From the NCBI GenBank assembly GCA_025056835.1, contig JANWVS010000120.1, positions 1 to 6,653 on the forward strand: 6,653 bases of DNA, given 5' to 3'. Positions within the stretch are counted from its first letter, which is position 1; every line of letters starts with the position of its first letter. This DNA is from Gemmataceae bacterium. GTDB taxonomy: Bacteria > Planctomycetota > Planctomycetia > Gemmatales > Gemmataceae. The notes beneath the pieces were generated by a model. That model was not told the DNA's origin and made no database searches. It saw nothing but the letters and a program-made list of their open reading frames with translations. The position numbers and the translations under genes were made by a program. Positions 6,357 through 6,653 of this stretch are shown here, piece by piece.

Positions 6357-6653
6357 ATGATTTCGCTTTTTGGCAACCCATTTCGCAGAGGCGAGCGTTG
6401 GACTCGGCGGGAGATCATGCGCATCGGCAGCGCGGGGGCGCTAGGATTGTCGTTGTCGCAAATCCTCGGCACACGACCATTGCACGCCTCCGAGGCTCTT
6501 GCGTCCGGGCCGCGCCCGTCGACGGCGGGCTCGTTCGGCAAGGCGAGATCGTGCATTGTCTTGTTTTTGATGGGCGGATCGGCGCAGCATTCGACCTGGG
6601 ATCCCAAGCCGGACGCTCCGCCGGAGATTCGCGGCGAATTCGGGCCGATGGCC
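6357..6653 (+). CDS. DUF1501 family protein with Tat signal; N-terminal 99 residues only
   Basis: Ninety-nine residues are seen before the right edge, with no stop. The twin-arginine motif TRREIMR (16-22) is followed by a hydrophobic stretch (IGSAGALGLSLSQILG), predicting export in folded form by the Tat pathway. From about residue 60 the sequence matches the conserved start of DUF1501 proteins: FGKARSCIVLFLMGGSAQHSTWDPKPDAP and then EIRGEFGPMA. DUF1501 proteins are abundant in planctomycetes, belong to the alkaline phosphatase/sulfatase-like fold group, and often neighbour large cytochrome c genes; no enzymatic role is established to my knowledge. Here the neighbours are a pentahaem cytochrome and a dehydrogenase-like propeller on the same strand, 113 nt upstream. 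The start follows a strong ribosome site. The family call is confident; the link with the upstream pair is by position only. Confidence 0.88.
   Translation, partial: MISLFGNPFRRGERWTRREIMRIGSAGALGLSLSQILGTRPLHASEALASGPRPSTAGSFGKARSCIVLFLMGGSAQHSTWDPKPDAPPEIRGEFGPMA

Overview
The window is GC-rich and looks like a planctomycete chromosome, most likely Pirellulales-like. The evidence is the combination of protein types: a large multi-haem cytochrome c carrying a PA14 domain, a PQQ-dehydrogenase-like beta-propeller, a DUF1501 protein with a Tat signal, and a membrane-anchored caspase-like protein with an N-terminal zinc ribbon. The lineage is inferred from gene content, since no rRNA or marker gene is present.

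Layout. Positions 1-1341 (minus strand) hold the first 447 residues of a caspase-fold protein that runs off the left edge. A 193-nt spacer follows, with a possible promoter for that gene. A small tail-anchored membrane protein lies on the minus strand, stop at 1535, best start 1825. A divergent intergenic region (1826-2001) contains a perfect 10-bp hairpin next to an 8-bp palindrome. The plus strand then carries a 914-residue pentahaem cytochrome/PA14 protein (2002-4746), a 494-residue secreted beta-propeller (4759-6243) only 12 nt downstream, a 113-nt spacer, and the first 99 residues of a DUF1501 protein (6357 to the right edge).

How the genes may work together. The cytochrome and propeller genes look co-transcribed and form a plausible extracytoplasmic redox pair. 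The propeller keeps residues resembling the active site of PQQ-dependent sugar dehydrogenases but has no haem. The cytochrome has five CxxCH sites plus a PA14 domain of the kind often linked to carbohydrate binding. The natural inference is oxidation of a sugar or polysaccharide by the propeller with electrons passed to the cytochrome; the substrate cannot be read from sequence. The DUF1501 protein may be a further exported partner.

Points of most interest: (i) the caspase-like domain keeps its histidine, but the position where the catalytic cysteine is expected is Phe401, so it may be a pseudo-protease; (ii) four of the five haem modules in the cytochrome have a downstream Met-Pro candidate axial ligand, and the one just after the PA14 domain does not; (iii) the hairpin lies between the two divergent transcription units. 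I see no CRISPR array, mobile element, tRNA or rRNA. Nothing here amounts to a clearly new defence or mobile system.
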